A DNA stretch of 64,000 nt from NCBI GenBank assembly GCA_963693285.1, contig OY848921.1:8230419-8294418 (forward strand), read 5' to 3'. The position numbers were made by a program, and so were the translations under genes. Below, in pieces: positions 1 through 12,019 of this stretch. Below the pieces are notes generated by a model that saw only the letters and a program-made list of their open reading frames with translations, had not been told where the DNA came from and searched no databases. How positions within the stretch are numbered: position 1 is the stretch's first letter; each line of letters opens with the position of its first letter. This DNA comes from Xestospongia muta. Its lineage: Eukaryota; Porifera; Demospongiae; Haplosclerida; Petrosiidae.

Positions 1-1864
1 ACATCGGCCAGTGATCTGAGAGAGAAAAGAGATAGAAGAGTTAAAAGCACACTTTAAAGGAGTCACCTTTTTTTGTCTCTCTCTTGTGAAGTAACTGTAA
101 GAATGATACTTCACTTCACACTTCTCATTAGTAGTGTGGTTAACAATAGTCATATCTCCATACTAGAGTAGACAAAGAGTGGGAGGGAAGAGAGATGAAT
201 ACAACAATGTGTATTCACTACTTACATTGTCCACCCACAGCTTCCCTACAATGATATTGTGTATGACTGTGATCACTTTGTTCCAAGTGTAATGGCTACC
301 ACTACGGTGGAACACAAGATGGACACATCCAACGGGAAAACATTGAATATATTTCCCACGGAATTTACTAGCAAGAGTGTATTCTTGCCATAATGTCCAG
401 TCCTTATGTTCTGCGTGCATTGCTAACATTGGAGGATGATGACAAACCTGAATTGAAAAGACAAAGAATGATTAAGTTGAGAGTTCTGTTTCTACCTTGA
501 CGTTAACATTAGTAACATTATCTTAACACTAACTTAATGCTAACTTGACACTAACATTAACTTAACAATAACATTACTAACATTATCTTAACACTAACTT
601 AACAATAATTTGACAATAACATTAACTTAACAATAACATTACTAATATTATCTTAACACTAACTTGACACTAACATTACCTAAACATTAACTTGGAACTA
701 ACTTAGCACAGACATGGACTAAACCTGTATCTTTTACCTGCTCTAATAACACTCTCCATCCAAGTTCAGCTCGTCGGTCACACTCAAATGTTTCCCCTAA
801 CATAGGATTAAATGGTTTGTTAACTCTTATAAAAGTTGATCTGTAAGATGAAGCAATAAAAGCTGCAACATGAGCAGCTTCTTCTAATGTATTATCACAA
901 GCAGCTGCTCTGTCCAGGATGACAGAATATGTGAGATCTTCAGACATGCGCTGTAAAAATGAAAGGGGCTCACCAAAATGGACCTAGGAGAGAGAGAGAG
1001 AGAGAGAGAGAATAAATTTGTTCAAACAAACCAACACACACTCACAGGCATTGGTATTTTTGTTAATTCTTTTCCAATACAGTTCTTCATAATACTCCAA
1101 AGATTGATCTTAGCATTGGGACGAGGTGAAATGGTAGCACGCCTGTAATCTAGTGTTGGTAGAATATTCTCCTGAAGTACTGCAGGAGCAGGTTTTAAGA
1201 AAGTCTAAATAGAAACTGATATTACATAGTTATTAAAACATGAGTTTACCTACCTGCATGCATTTTCTATCTGGACTTGTGGTAGGAAGGTTTTCCAGCA
1301 ATGCAATGATTGGAATGGGTGTGGCTTCATTAACCGATACAGAACTTGCTGTTCTCTTGTGACTCAAAGATTGTGATGAGGCTGGAGTCAGCAGTGAGTC
1401 TGGTATATCAGACGCATCAAAAAACTTATCATCATCATCTTCATCATCATCTTCATCTTTATAAAAAAGTCCAAACTGGGAGGTCTCTGTATCCGTGACA
1501 ACAGGAGAATGAGGAGGAGATTTTGGAGGTGTTGATCCTTCTGACTTTGGTAAATTAAAAGTGACCCGTTGAGCACCACCAGGAAGCTTTTTAGTGGGAG
1601 TGGTTGTTTCATTTGTAGGGCTGGTATCGGGTGACACTACATTGGAAGATGAGAACTGACGGCTATCTTCTAATTCCTGTTGTAATACATCCATCCCTTT
1701 TTGAGATGCCCTTCTTACAGTATCTTCAAGAACATGCATTTGTTTAGCTAATGCTTCAAAGTTTTCCTGTAGTTCCATTCGCATGGAACGTTCATGTTGA
1801 AGAAGTCTTTGCCAACGTTTTTCCACATTGGTGGCTAAGAGTAAGTACTCTTCAGATACCTGGA

Positions 1865-1950
<86 letters not shown>

Positions 1951-3327
1951 TTGAAAAACTTTCACTGTTTACCTTAGCCATTGCATTAGCAGTTATTTTA
2001 AACATGGCAGTTTTTTCCTTTAGCTTAGTCAAGTTAGCACCTCCTATTCCACTCTCATCTTTACTCATCTCAATATCAGATAATGTCCGTAAAATTTCGT
2101 GATGTTTTAGCACCACAAGATTGTGTGTTGTGGAGAGTTCAGTAAGTTTATCAGAGAGAACAAGGAGAGGTTTTTCATCTAATTTAGCCTGGTCATCATC
2201 ATCATCATCACTAACTTCTGATTAATCAAAAAATATAACACCTGTTATCCCTCTCTTTCTCTGTTGATCCACCCATCCATTCATTGATCCATCCATCCAT
2301 TCATCGACCCATTCATCCATTCATTGATCCATCCATCCATTCATCGACCCATTCATCCATTCATTGATCCATCCATCCATTCATTGACCCATTCATCCAT
2401 TCATTGATCCATCCATCTATTCAGCCACCTTCTAAATTCTTTATAGCTCTAGCTTTGGCCAATTCTAATGCAGTCACCCAACGTTGTCTCTCGACTTCAT
2501 TAAGAGCTCGTAAATGAAACACCTAAAACGACAAACACAAAGTAAAGTCACTTGTGCATACATCCTTTATCACAATGTTAACAGTTAAATGAACTAACAG
2601 TTTGCTAAGTAACACTAAGTAACACTAACTAATGTTGATGTATGAAATTGCAATGATTAGAACTGTGTTGGACTAAAATATGATTTTATTGACCACTATT
2701 TTATTGAAACTAAAGATCAAATGCTATCATTAGCAGCTATGTATATGATGATAAGGTGATAATAAGTGTTAAATAGATTTAATAGATACAATGCCACAGA
2801 ATTAATCAAAGAGAACTCAGTGCTAGTCTCACTCCCAGACTACCACAGCAAAAATTTTCACCTGGAGAGTCTTGTCTCAACTGAGATTGCTGGCCACACC
2901 CTTCTATGAAAAATTTTCTAGGTGGGTATGGACGTGACTACTCAATGCTTTGTATAACAATAGTATAATTAGTATTACATCATAATAATGTCACATACCT
3001 GAGATGGTCCATTGGTGATGACAAAATGAGTGGCATCGATTGTGTCGATACATGCCCCTGCCAAATTGATTGTACCACGACAAGTATGCGCCATTTCTTC
3101 TTGTGTTCTAGATTGGACATGAATTAGCATTAGTTCATGTTGAAATCATCTTAGATTTACCTGTAGTAAGACAATAGACCATTGGCAAGAACAAACCAAC
3201 GTTTTTGATAGCCCTTTATATAATTTGTCCACTTTAGTAGCCATCCCCTGAATTGCTCAGGTTGTTGTCGTGCCTCCATTCCTCCTCTTTCCTTTGATTT
3301 TAGTCGAGTTATATCTGACGTAGCCAT
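1..3327 (-). CDS. OSBP: Oxysterol-binding protein OSBP (C-terminus beyond window edge)
   Basis: Lipid-transfer protein that in animals exchanges sterol and PI4P at ER-Golgi contacts. The start chosen is the ATG at 3327 ([11 protein letters not shown]). The first exon carries the start of a PH domain ([20 protein letters not shown]). Downstream exons encode a coiled coil, an acidic FFDASD segment at the place of the vertebrate FFDA (FFAT) motif near 1430, [14 protein letters not shown], and the ORD domain with [12 protein letters not shown] near 800. The OSBP fingerprint EQVSHHPP reads EQ-VCHHPP across the intron at about 430-736, so Ser is Cys here. SKFRGKY and HYTWNKV...HNIIVGKLW lie at 230-400. 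The rest of the ORD is off the left edge. Several introns have (CT)n next to their acceptors. Family assignment is very secure; exact exon ends are by eye. Confidence 0.95.
497..693. repeat. Irregular tandem TTAACA/ACATTA-rich repeat in OSBP intron
   Basis: Loose tandem repetition of units such as cttaacactaacttaacaa and aacattactaacattatc, filling most of the intron between two ORD exons. No coding potential was seen. Confidence 0.7.
988..1012. repeat. (GA)n microsatellite, (CT)n in OSBP sense
   Basis: Read on the minus strand this is (CT)n running into CCTAG, the 3' splice site of the ORD exon that begins at 983. It acts as the polypyrimidine tract. Confidence 0.85.
1867..1947. repeat. Long (GA)n microsatellite, (CT)n in OSBP sense
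   Basis: About 80 bp of GA. On the minus strand it forms a CT tract ending in CTTTCCCTCCAG, the acceptor of the exon starting GTATCTGAAGAG. Ser-Leu and Arg-Glu reading frames here are artefacts. Confidence 0.9.
2260..2425. repeat. CCATTCAT-type tandem repeat, unit about 40 bp
   Basis: About four copies of a unit alternating ttcattgatccatccatcca with a ttcatcgacccattcatcca variant. Lies in an OSBP intron. Confidence 0.8.
2832..2941. mobile_element. Small MITE-like inverted-repeat element
   Basis: The left end tagtctcactcccagactac is imperfectly complementary to the right end, which ends gtatggacgtgacta. Internal aaaattttc segments also pair. The terminus resembles those of the elements at 15833 and 17533 (tagtctc...cccaga). 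Located in an OSBP intron. No open reading frame. Confidence 0.5.
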
Positions 3328-3484
3328 AATTTTTTCCTCTATCACATGCTATTGTGTCCTAACTAGTACTACCAGCAATAGCAGCATAAACGGAAAATAT
3401 ACAGACCCCAGTGCCCCGGAAATTAGCCAGCCACACCCTTTTGTCATAAAATAAAAATAATACACACACAAAAAAGACATGAAT

Positions 3485-5634
3485 TCATATTTTTGAGCCA
3501 GAAGTGGTACTAGTAGTTTCAGTGAAAGTAGCAGAAGTGGAAGACGGAGATGTGGTGACCGGCATTCGTAACTTGTGCAGTTGTGGCATGGGTGGAGTTG
3601 TGAGAGATTTCGGCATAACTTGTTTTAAAGCTTGCGGATTAGATTGCTTTAATGGAGGTACTCCTGGTAATTGGGTCACTGAGAGAGAAACAGCTGGCTG
3701 TTTATGCAACTCAATTGGCTTCAATTTTGGCATGCTAGCCTAACAAAATGAACATAATAGTTTTACATACAGATATATATTATTATATATATACATGTAC
3801 TGTACATGTCATCTTACTGATGTCATTACATGTTACTGGTAATCTTACCGGTTGCGAAGTAGCAATTAGAGGTGCTGGTCCTGATGGATTTGATGGGCGG
3901 AGTTTAGGTGGAATGTTTCGATTGCCAACAAGGACTTGAAATGTTGGTAGGCGTGGCATTCCCATAGGCTGTACATACACTGCAGAAGATCTCCTGTGAC
4001 TTCCCCCCTCCATTGGTAAAGAGATTGGTGGGCGTGGTCTTATAGTTTGAGGTTGAATCTTGAAATGTTGCGGTATGGCTTCATGGATTGCTGTTGTCAT
4101 TGGTAAGGATGTCACTAGGGGTTTGGGTTGAATAGGGCTGGCCTGGGATATGAGAGGATGTGACAATGGAGGAAAGTGAGGTTTAGGGGGAGTTAACGAG
4201 GCGGGACGGGTCACAGGGGGAGAGGGTGTTGATGTTACTATTGGTAATACTGCAGGTTTAGGTCCTTGTTCAGGTCTGAGAGAAAGATTAAAGATTTAAT
4301 TCTAGAAAGGTCATTTCAAATACCTGTGATTTAAAAACTCATCGGCTACCTTCATACTATAAGATAAAAAAAATGTTTATAAATTCATAGTATTAAATAA
4401 CTCACGGTGATTTTTCTAAACTTGTTTGAGGTGGAAGAGAAGGAGGGGGAGGAGTCAGAACATCTGTTCTACCAGACAATAGAGTTATAACATCTGATTG
4501 GACAGATTTGGCAAGCTTTTTAACCTCTAGTACAATCTAATAGAAGAACAAAAGTGCCATTTTCACTTAATTTATCACAAATGTATAAAATACAGTCTAA
4601 TTTAGATATCACTGAGTACTGTCCTAGGATCAGGAATATAATTATATAATTATATTAATTATAGTAATTATAATAATTAAATTGTATTTATATAGATTAT
4701 AATTCTGATATTAAGTAACATGCTAACCTTTTCAACATCAGATGGCATGTCAATGCTTCTTTTATGTCGTAAAACATTCACAGAGTGCTATTAAAACAAC
4801 AGGTTACATTAACTAAGGATAAAGTTGTCATACCGTTGATTTTGTAGCATTGTCCCGCCTTAGTCTTTGCTGTGTTATAAAGGCTCTCAATGATAATAAA
4901 TCCGGATGAGGCCCTTCTGAATACAAGTCCATTATGGCTCTTCGAGCATGGCACTGTCTCCTCAGGTACCTGTTTAAAAAAAAAAGGCATAGCAAATCAA
5001 ATATTTAGGAAAAAAAAGCGCCCAACGTGGGGCTCGAACCCACGACCCTGGGATTAAGAGTCCCATGCTCTACCGACTGAGCTAGCCGGGCTGACTTAAA
5101 CGAAGCTTGAAAAAATGCAATCTTATTTGGACGTGATTACCTCCTCATTGCATCACTATGAAACTTCTTTCTGTTGTAAAAGAGTCTATTTTGAACACAC
5201 ACAACATCAGTCTCTGGTTCCAAACACAAAGGGGGCTATTTAAAATAGACATTAATACTTATATAAATCTTTATGAGTAAAAATACTAACTTGTGTAGCC
5301 ATTAATATTTTACTTTCAATCTGTAGTTTCTCTTCCTATTGGAATCAAATATTGATAATTTTTAACGTTATTTATAATGATATAACACTGCAAAATTGAT
5401 ACCATTTGATCACAGTTAACACACATACCCTACTACAGCCAGTCTTGTTTGTTAGCTCATTTACTAATGCCAGATGTGTCTAAATAAAGTTGGAAAATTA
5501 AATTATAACATCTACAAATATAATATATTCATAGCATATTATATATGGTCAACAGATAAAATCTTTATAAATTCCCTTGTTGGCAGGTTAATATAATACA
5601 TATAGGTCTCTGAACCATTATATATATGTGTATG

Positions 5635-5680
<46 letters not shown>

Positions 5681-6781
5681 AAATTACAACTAACTTCAGC
5701 TGTAGGTTTAAGAAGAACGAGATTAGAGTCATACATTGGTAATCCTTCTCGTTGAAGGAGATGTGGTCCACGATAATTTCTCACTTCACAAATAACACAA
5801 CCACTGTACATATGACAGAACTAAAAGAGCATTAAATAGAGTTATCCTTTAATGCTTTACGTACGTGAGTTTTGCCTAAAATCTCCAATACAACAGGTGG
5901 GATCTAATAAATTTAACAGTACATCATGAACATATGAACATATGAATATTACATACAAACATTTGGAAACTAATGTTTTAAACATGTACTATAATCATGT
6001 ATTGTTCAGTTAGTATAGAAATAAATAAAGTGAAAATACTTACCTCTCCAGCATCAAGATAAGAGAAAATGTCATCGTTCTTTAAAATAAAATTAATTCT
6101 GTAACGATAATTTTTAAAAATTACTTACTTCATAAGATAGAAAAATTTCTTGCTGTTCACCTATTGAAAAGATATAGTATAGGAATGAGTCTCTGTTAAC
6201 ATGGAATGGGTTTGAGTCTTACCATTACCAGTATTAGGACATAACATTAAGGAGTATCCATCTTCATCAGAGTATAAACTAATAATAAACGTCACCTTAG
6301 CATTCTCTGGAGGTAGCTTTTGAAGAAGATTAGAAGTGCTTCGAAATCTCTATGAGAGAAACATTTATAAATAAATCCATCAATTAATAAATCAGACAAA
6401 TGGACTTATAAAATCAAACTATTGATTAATACATCATACTTTATCAGAACAGACTTGACTGTGATTAATATAGCTATTGTAGAGGTTATCAAAGAGATTC
6501 TGAGATCTAAAAGGTTACGTAATACTACATGATAGGTAGCCACACCCACTCACTCAGCTCTCTTTTGTGCTTTATCTTTTGGAGTGTATTTTTCCACAAT
6601 TTTCTAATAAAATTGAAATTCAATAATTATCATCTTTTTATTGAAATCTAGACATGAGATTTCGAAGTTTACAAAGACAACTATGTTTTTTAAAAGTTAA
6701 TCTTCTTGTTCTAGATAGTAATACAATATTTCGTACCCAAATTCTTTCAGAATCGCAGTCCAATTTAGGTTCCTGCTGCAT
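3485..6781 (-). CDS. SUPT20H: SPT20 homologue, SAGA complex subunit
   Basis: SUPT20H (p38IP/FAM48A) is a structural subunit of the SAGA transcription coactivator. Start MQQEPKLDCDSERIW at 6781; stop at 3485-3487. Recognisable segments: LLQKLPPENAKVTFIISLY and DEDGYSLMLCPN (about 6220-6340), the DAGEIPPVVLEIL block, HSGCVICEVRNYRGPHLLQ, and YDSNLVLLKPTAE (about 5690-5800). These match the conserved Spt20 N-terminal domain (GCVIAEIRDYR in mammals). Next come PLCLEPETDVV and RLFYNRKKF (about 5160-5240). The C-terminal exons (3485-4220) are low-complexity, rich in Pro, Ser, Thr and Gln, as in the family. About a dozen short exons; one intron contains a tRNA gene. Divergent from SPPL3 with 99 bp between start codons. 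High confidence in family, moderate for small exons. Confidence 0.9.
5019..5091 (-). tRNA. tRNA-Lys (anticodon CTT)
   Basis: On the minus strand the acceptor 5' GCCCGGC pairs with 3' GTTGGGC (with G-T pairs), followed by discriminator G. The D-arm/A box is TAGCTCAGTCGGTAGAGCAT, the anticodon loop is CTCTTAA (anticodon CTT), and the T-arm/B box is GGGTTCGAGCC. A run of seven T follows at once (5011-5017), a Pol III terminator. Length 73 nt; no intron. It sits in a SUPT20H intron in the same orientation as the host gene. Confidence 0.96.
5638..5680. repeat. (TA)n(CA)n microsatellite
   Basis: Compound dinucleotide repeat just downstream (in sense) of a SUPT20H splice donor. Confidence 0.85.
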
Positions 6782-6880
6782 TGTTGTTGAAGATGTAAAA
6801 CTCCACCTCCTACCACGCCCAAAGTAAATTTACGCGATTATTATTATTAATTTTGAACTAATAAATTTTTAGTTACTATA
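6782..6880. promoter_or_regulatory. Bidirectional promoter region SUPT20H / SPPL3
   Basis: Only 99 bp separate the two divergent start codons, so both 5' UTRs and core promoters must share it or overlap. It contains a CCACGCCC (minus-strand GGGCGTGG) box at about 6815-6822. No TATA box was recognised. Confidence 0.6.
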
Positions 6881-8581
6881 ATGTCTTCTATCATTGCTGA
6901 TTTTTTGATGGAACTTCTCTCTCGTTTCTTTCTCTTTTTAATCAGTTTATTAGTGATTACTCATGCTTCACGTAGAGTAGTTCAGCAAGAAAAAGACACC
7001 TCCAATCAGAAACTAGACAGTAAGTTATGATGTCATCATAACATTACCCTAACCCTATAATAAAGACAATTTAATTAATTTATGACTCTTTTTTTCTAGC
7101 TGTTCAGACATTAACATGGTATCATGTGATAATGTTTCCAATAGTTGGTTCGATAATGCTTCTTATTCTATTCTATTTCTTTGAACATATTCAATTTATT
7201 TTCAGCCTCTTCTCAATTTGTAAGTATATGAGATAAACCAGTTTGACTGGTTTGTTATACAAGTTTGATTATTTGCCTATACAGGTATGTCTGCAGTTAC
7301 TATATATGGATTTTTGTATCCAATAATACAAGATTGTACTGGATCTCAGCAGTAAGACCATTATACCATTATACTACCATTAATTGATGTATTCTCCCAA
7401 TGCCATCCATTGTCCGTGAGACATCAATTATTGTACCTCTTATCCCACTCAAATTACCATGCTAACTAATGTCTCAAACAGTAATAGGCCTGCCCACTTG
7501 TTAATTTCATTAGGTCTCACTGTGGTACTAGACCAGTCCCGTGTTGTCATGTGATCTCCATGGATTGGAACAACTTCTTAGCATGTGGTACTGCTCTATT
7601 GATGACCTCACTTTGGGTCATTACTGGTCATTGGCTGATGTTAGATAGTTAGTTACTGAACTGTGTACTTATATTATGCCTGTTTTGTAGTACTTGGTGT
7701 TGCCATAGCAACATTTATGATTGAATTTGTACGTCTACCGAATCTCAAATTAGCAGCTTTTTTTCTCTCTCTACTTCTTCTCTATGATGTGTTTTGGGTA
7801 AATAAAGGAGACAAGGAAGACCAGTATGTATTCTTCTCTCTCTCTAGGTATTTCTATCTTCCTCAATCTTCAAAGCTAATGTGATGGTTGAAGTAGCAAT
7901 TAAGAAAGCCAGGAACCCAGTGGCTGTTGTAGCCAATCAACTCAACATGCCCGAAGTCGCTCAAGCCCAGCCACCTCTACCTCTTCCTGGGAAACTCATG
8001 ATACCAAGGTTTGTCCACCTCCCAGGGATCTGGTAATCCTTGTAAGGTTGTCTACTAATATTGAAATACCAAAGTATAGTGTATAAATTATTTTTTCCTT
8101 ATAGCTCTTATACTGAGGATGATTATTCAATGCTAGGTTTAGGAGATGTTGTAAGTCACTTAGAGTATTACTACATACAATAATGTCTTGACATAGATAT
8201 TGCCTGGGTTGCTTCTTTGTCTTGCAATGAGGTTTGATCATTTGGGTCAATTGAGTATTGGGACAAAGCCTATAGGAACCACCAAATATCGACTATTCTG
8301 TCAAAAATGGAGTTATTTCTTTGTCTCTATCACTGGTTATGGAATAGGTATGTTTCAGCAATAGATGGACTGAAACCTGGTCTCAGTTTTTGAGATTGAG
8401 GATATGCACACACAGAGGAGTCAGTATTATCTTTTTTATTGTGATAGGTTTATTAACAGCTGCTGCAGCAGTGGAAATATCACACTATCCCCAACCAGCC
8501 CTATTATATCTTGTGCCTGGTGTGCTAATACCTTTGATGACAAAGTCTCTCATACAAGTGAGAACTGATGACTAGTATGTT

Positions 8582-8629
<48 letters not shown>

Positions 8630-8733
8630 CCTTATTTCTATAGGGTCATTTTAGATTGTTATGGCATGGTCCATTCAATGATCCTGTTGACTCCACCCCT
8701 CCATCAAATACAACTAATATAATGTCAGTATAA
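6881..8733 (+). CDS. SPPL3: Signal peptide peptidase-like 3, intramembrane aspartyl protease
   Basis: Multi-pass GXGD protease; SPPL3 in animals cleaves type II membrane proteins such as Golgi glycosyltransferases. Starts MSSIIADFLMELLSRFFLF. Hydrophobic segments follow in separate short exons (VIMFPIVGSIMLLILFYFF; LLMTSLWVITGHWLML). The first catalytic aspartate is in YDVFWV (about 7785-7800, split by an intron). The second is in MLGLGDVILPGLL (about 8130-8215). The PAL motif is QPALLYLVP (about 8495). VRLPNLKLA precedes the first Asp, as in SPPL3. The C-terminus is short (stop 8731-8733). About nine exons with small introns. Family and subfamily are secure. Confidence 0.93.
8583..8622. repeat. 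(CT)n in the last SPPL3 intron
   Basis: About 40 bp of CT in the sense strand, some 20 bp before the acceptor ttatttctatag of a very short intron. Confidence 0.9.
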
Positions 8734-9001
8734 AATTATGTTATCCTTATAACGAGCCTATAATTAATTATGGCTGGCCCTAATATTATTAATGCGTAAT
8801 TATTTATTATTAATTAAAACTATTATAGTCATTTTATTTATTCTTACGACTGACTTACATTTTCATTATACTTATTATATAACATTGATTGTTTTAAATT
8901 GTATCCTGTATTTATACAAATTTTAATATAAATAATTAATATGACAGTCATGTGATTGTCATGTGACTTTTGTTAATTTGACAATTTAACACATGAGGAG
9001 T

Positions 9002-11949
9002 TCATACCTTGGGATAATATTTTGTGGGCGTGGTAAACTGCCGATAATTCCTTGTTATTCTAATAAGAGGTTTAATGTCACTCCAAACAAATTTGTTCCA
9101 ATCTGTCATGTTCCGCCTCCTTCTCATAGCATAATCTCTTTTTGTCTCATATGCATTGAGCATGGCTGTCCATGCTGTAGTTGACTGGGAGTAAAAGGGA
9201 ATGGTTTGAGGAGGTAGCCCCTTTGTTATTTGGTATAATGACATTGTTTTTGAGGAGGGGCAAGAAGGAAAAGACTGGATACTATGTTGTGGTAAAACAA
9301 ATGGCAGAGAGGATGAAGTTGGTAGAGGTGAGTATGTACCACTTTTAATGGCCGAGAGACACTTCTCTTTACAACTAGATGAATGGATTACTTGCAATGG
9401 CACTGTAGCAGTTGTCAAATCACTCATGTGACTTGGATCTGCTGACATGTGACTTGTACTGATTGTCATGTGATTTGGAGGAGTTTGTCTTCGATTTTTA
9501 GGATCATTAGTCTTGATAGGGTCATTCTTTTGAACACTTTGACACTTGCGAGATAGTTCAAGTCTTATATTGTGTTTGTTACCCAGTCTCTGAGCTAAAT
9601 CTTGGAGTACTTGATCCTAAATATTAAAAGATGTACATGTGGATGTATAATTGTATATGTACACGTATTACCTCATTAATTTCTGTATATCTTAATAGAC
9701 CTGTGTCAACTAGTAACTTATACAGTCCTGCCCTGTAATGAGTATTAATTATCAGATTATATTTCTATTAATTTGTCAGTTAATTAATCAATCCATCCTT
9801 TCATACATCTGTTTATTTCTTTATCTATCTGTAATCCATCCATTTATACAAATTATATACTGTACTATTGCTAAAATTAATAGTCACCATTATTATAGCA
9901 TTGTTGAATATTAAATTCAATTAAATTCTTATATTAAAGATTGACTGACCTATTAGTGATACCAGTGAGTTGTTTTAAAGCTAAGAATGCTGCATTTCGT
10001 ATCATTAGCTACAATATATAACTAATCATAGCCAAATACATCACTAAATAGCTTACATTAGTACTGATCAATGATGGTAAAATGATCATCATTACAGGAT
10101 CACTACTGTAACCTATCTGTCCAATCAGTTTTAGGATATCAACTTTTAGTATATTTGAAGATGCTTCTCTATGTCTCTTTAATACGATGTCAAGTACTGT
10201 GCATCTGTGGTTCTCTGTGAGGTAGGTATTATCATTTAATGTAGCTATGACTCTGCTTATTTCTCCGAAGATTGGCGGAGTAATTGTCTCTAAGAGGTTT
10301 ACTATAAAATTAGAAGAATAAATTCACGATTATTTTTGTAACATTACTAGCCATGGCATTAATGCAGTCATTATTTTCTATGAGGTATCTAAAGTCCTGC
10401 CATATTCCAATGCAAAATTAATACATATAGGTTCCAAAGTTTAAGGTTTAGGGTCTGGAGTTATTGATTTCATGGGGTCTTATGCTGTGACACTTACAGA
10501 TACTGTGTAATTTTTTATTAGTGATTTAATTATTGGGACTAATGTTCAATTTAATAATTAGTTACTTACATAGTGTTTGTATCACCCATTCCAGCATCTG
10601 TTCACTAGTCACTAAATGTACAGGGATTGTTGATGAAGGAAACCAGTGACTTGTAATGATATTATTTAACATAGCCATAAGATCATCCTAATATTCGACA
10701 TAAAGGTTAGTGCACAATATTGTCGCATTATGTACCATTGATTGTGAGCTATTGTCCCCTATTACTGGACTCTGATCCTTATTTGGTATGGAGACAATGG
10801 AAGGAGTTTTTGTTGGTGATATCGTGCTAATGCTCCTATCTAAATGAATTGATGTTGATGATGAAGTGTCTGTAAGGTTTGTTTTCAATGGAGGTAGAGT
10901 ACCTTTGTCTAAAGAGTGAGAGGTTGGTATGGCTTTAGAGAGAGGAGATGAAAGTCTTGGATTTTGTATAGTAATGGTGGATTGTTTATTGGCTACAGTA
11001 TCTGACAACTTTAATGTCAGTGCTTTAGGACTATGATGACTCAGAGATCTTGAGAGGGATTGTGAGGAAATAGGTTCTTGTGAAGATGGAAGAAAAGGGT
11101 CTGGTAATGACAAGAAAAATATAATACTTAAGCACAAAGGAGTTATTATTACCAGTATTCAGGTTTGGTGACTTTTCATCGAGGCTAGAGTCAATTTTTT
11201 GAAAACTTGTTTTACTGGTTTGACCGGTATTGGTAGTACGTATTGATGGTAATGGTTTCTTTGATTTATGAGGCTCCAATGTTCTCTGGTAGTCTTTTTT
11301 GTTGCCAATAATAATCTGTTCATCAATTGCACTTAATTTATCGTTGGATACCGATTCTCTCTCCTCATCAAAGTTTCCAGGCTTCAAACTGTCATTGGTC
11401 AAATTTTGTGTCTTGGAGAAGAAATTTTTTTCTTTGTTCATTTTACTTATTGAGTCATTTATTTGTAGTGGACCAGCTGTTTTACTCTTTGTTAGAGTCA
11501 CACTGTTCATAGTATTCTGAAGAAGCTGCATTGAAAAATGAGTATAACATATATACATTTGTATATATATAAACTAATTGAGTGGACAGTGGTCTATCAC
11601 ATTGTTTTGTTTCTGCATGATATGCTCATGTACCTGATCAACTGAGTTGTACCCTATTCTAGCTCTAACTACTGAATTAGGAACAAAACCTGCATTAAAA
11701 GCATACAAATGAAATACAAATAATTCTACACTCAATTGTTACCATCAGGAGCTATAGGAAGGAATGATGAGTGATGCTTTTTAATTGGCTTTAGTGTGGC
11801 CTCAGGAAAAAGTTGGAAAAAGGAGGTGTCTGGTGTTAGAGGATTGTATCGAGAGGATTGATGATGTACCAGTTGATTCTGACCATGGATAATAATATCA
11901 GGAGGAGATTTAGTGAGTGGCAATATTGGTACCTAGATATGAAGAGTAG

Positions 11950-12019
<70 letters not shown>

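Noticed and set aside
1751..2116. Open frames with Arg-Glu or Ser-Leu runs
   Set aside because: Translations of (GA)n/(CT)n microsatellites; the same applies at 18437, 25839, 53677 and 62199.
11299..11520. Hydrophobic plus-strand ORFs within the WDR97-like gene
   Set aside because: Antisense of a Ser/Lys-rich exon; no splice or start context.
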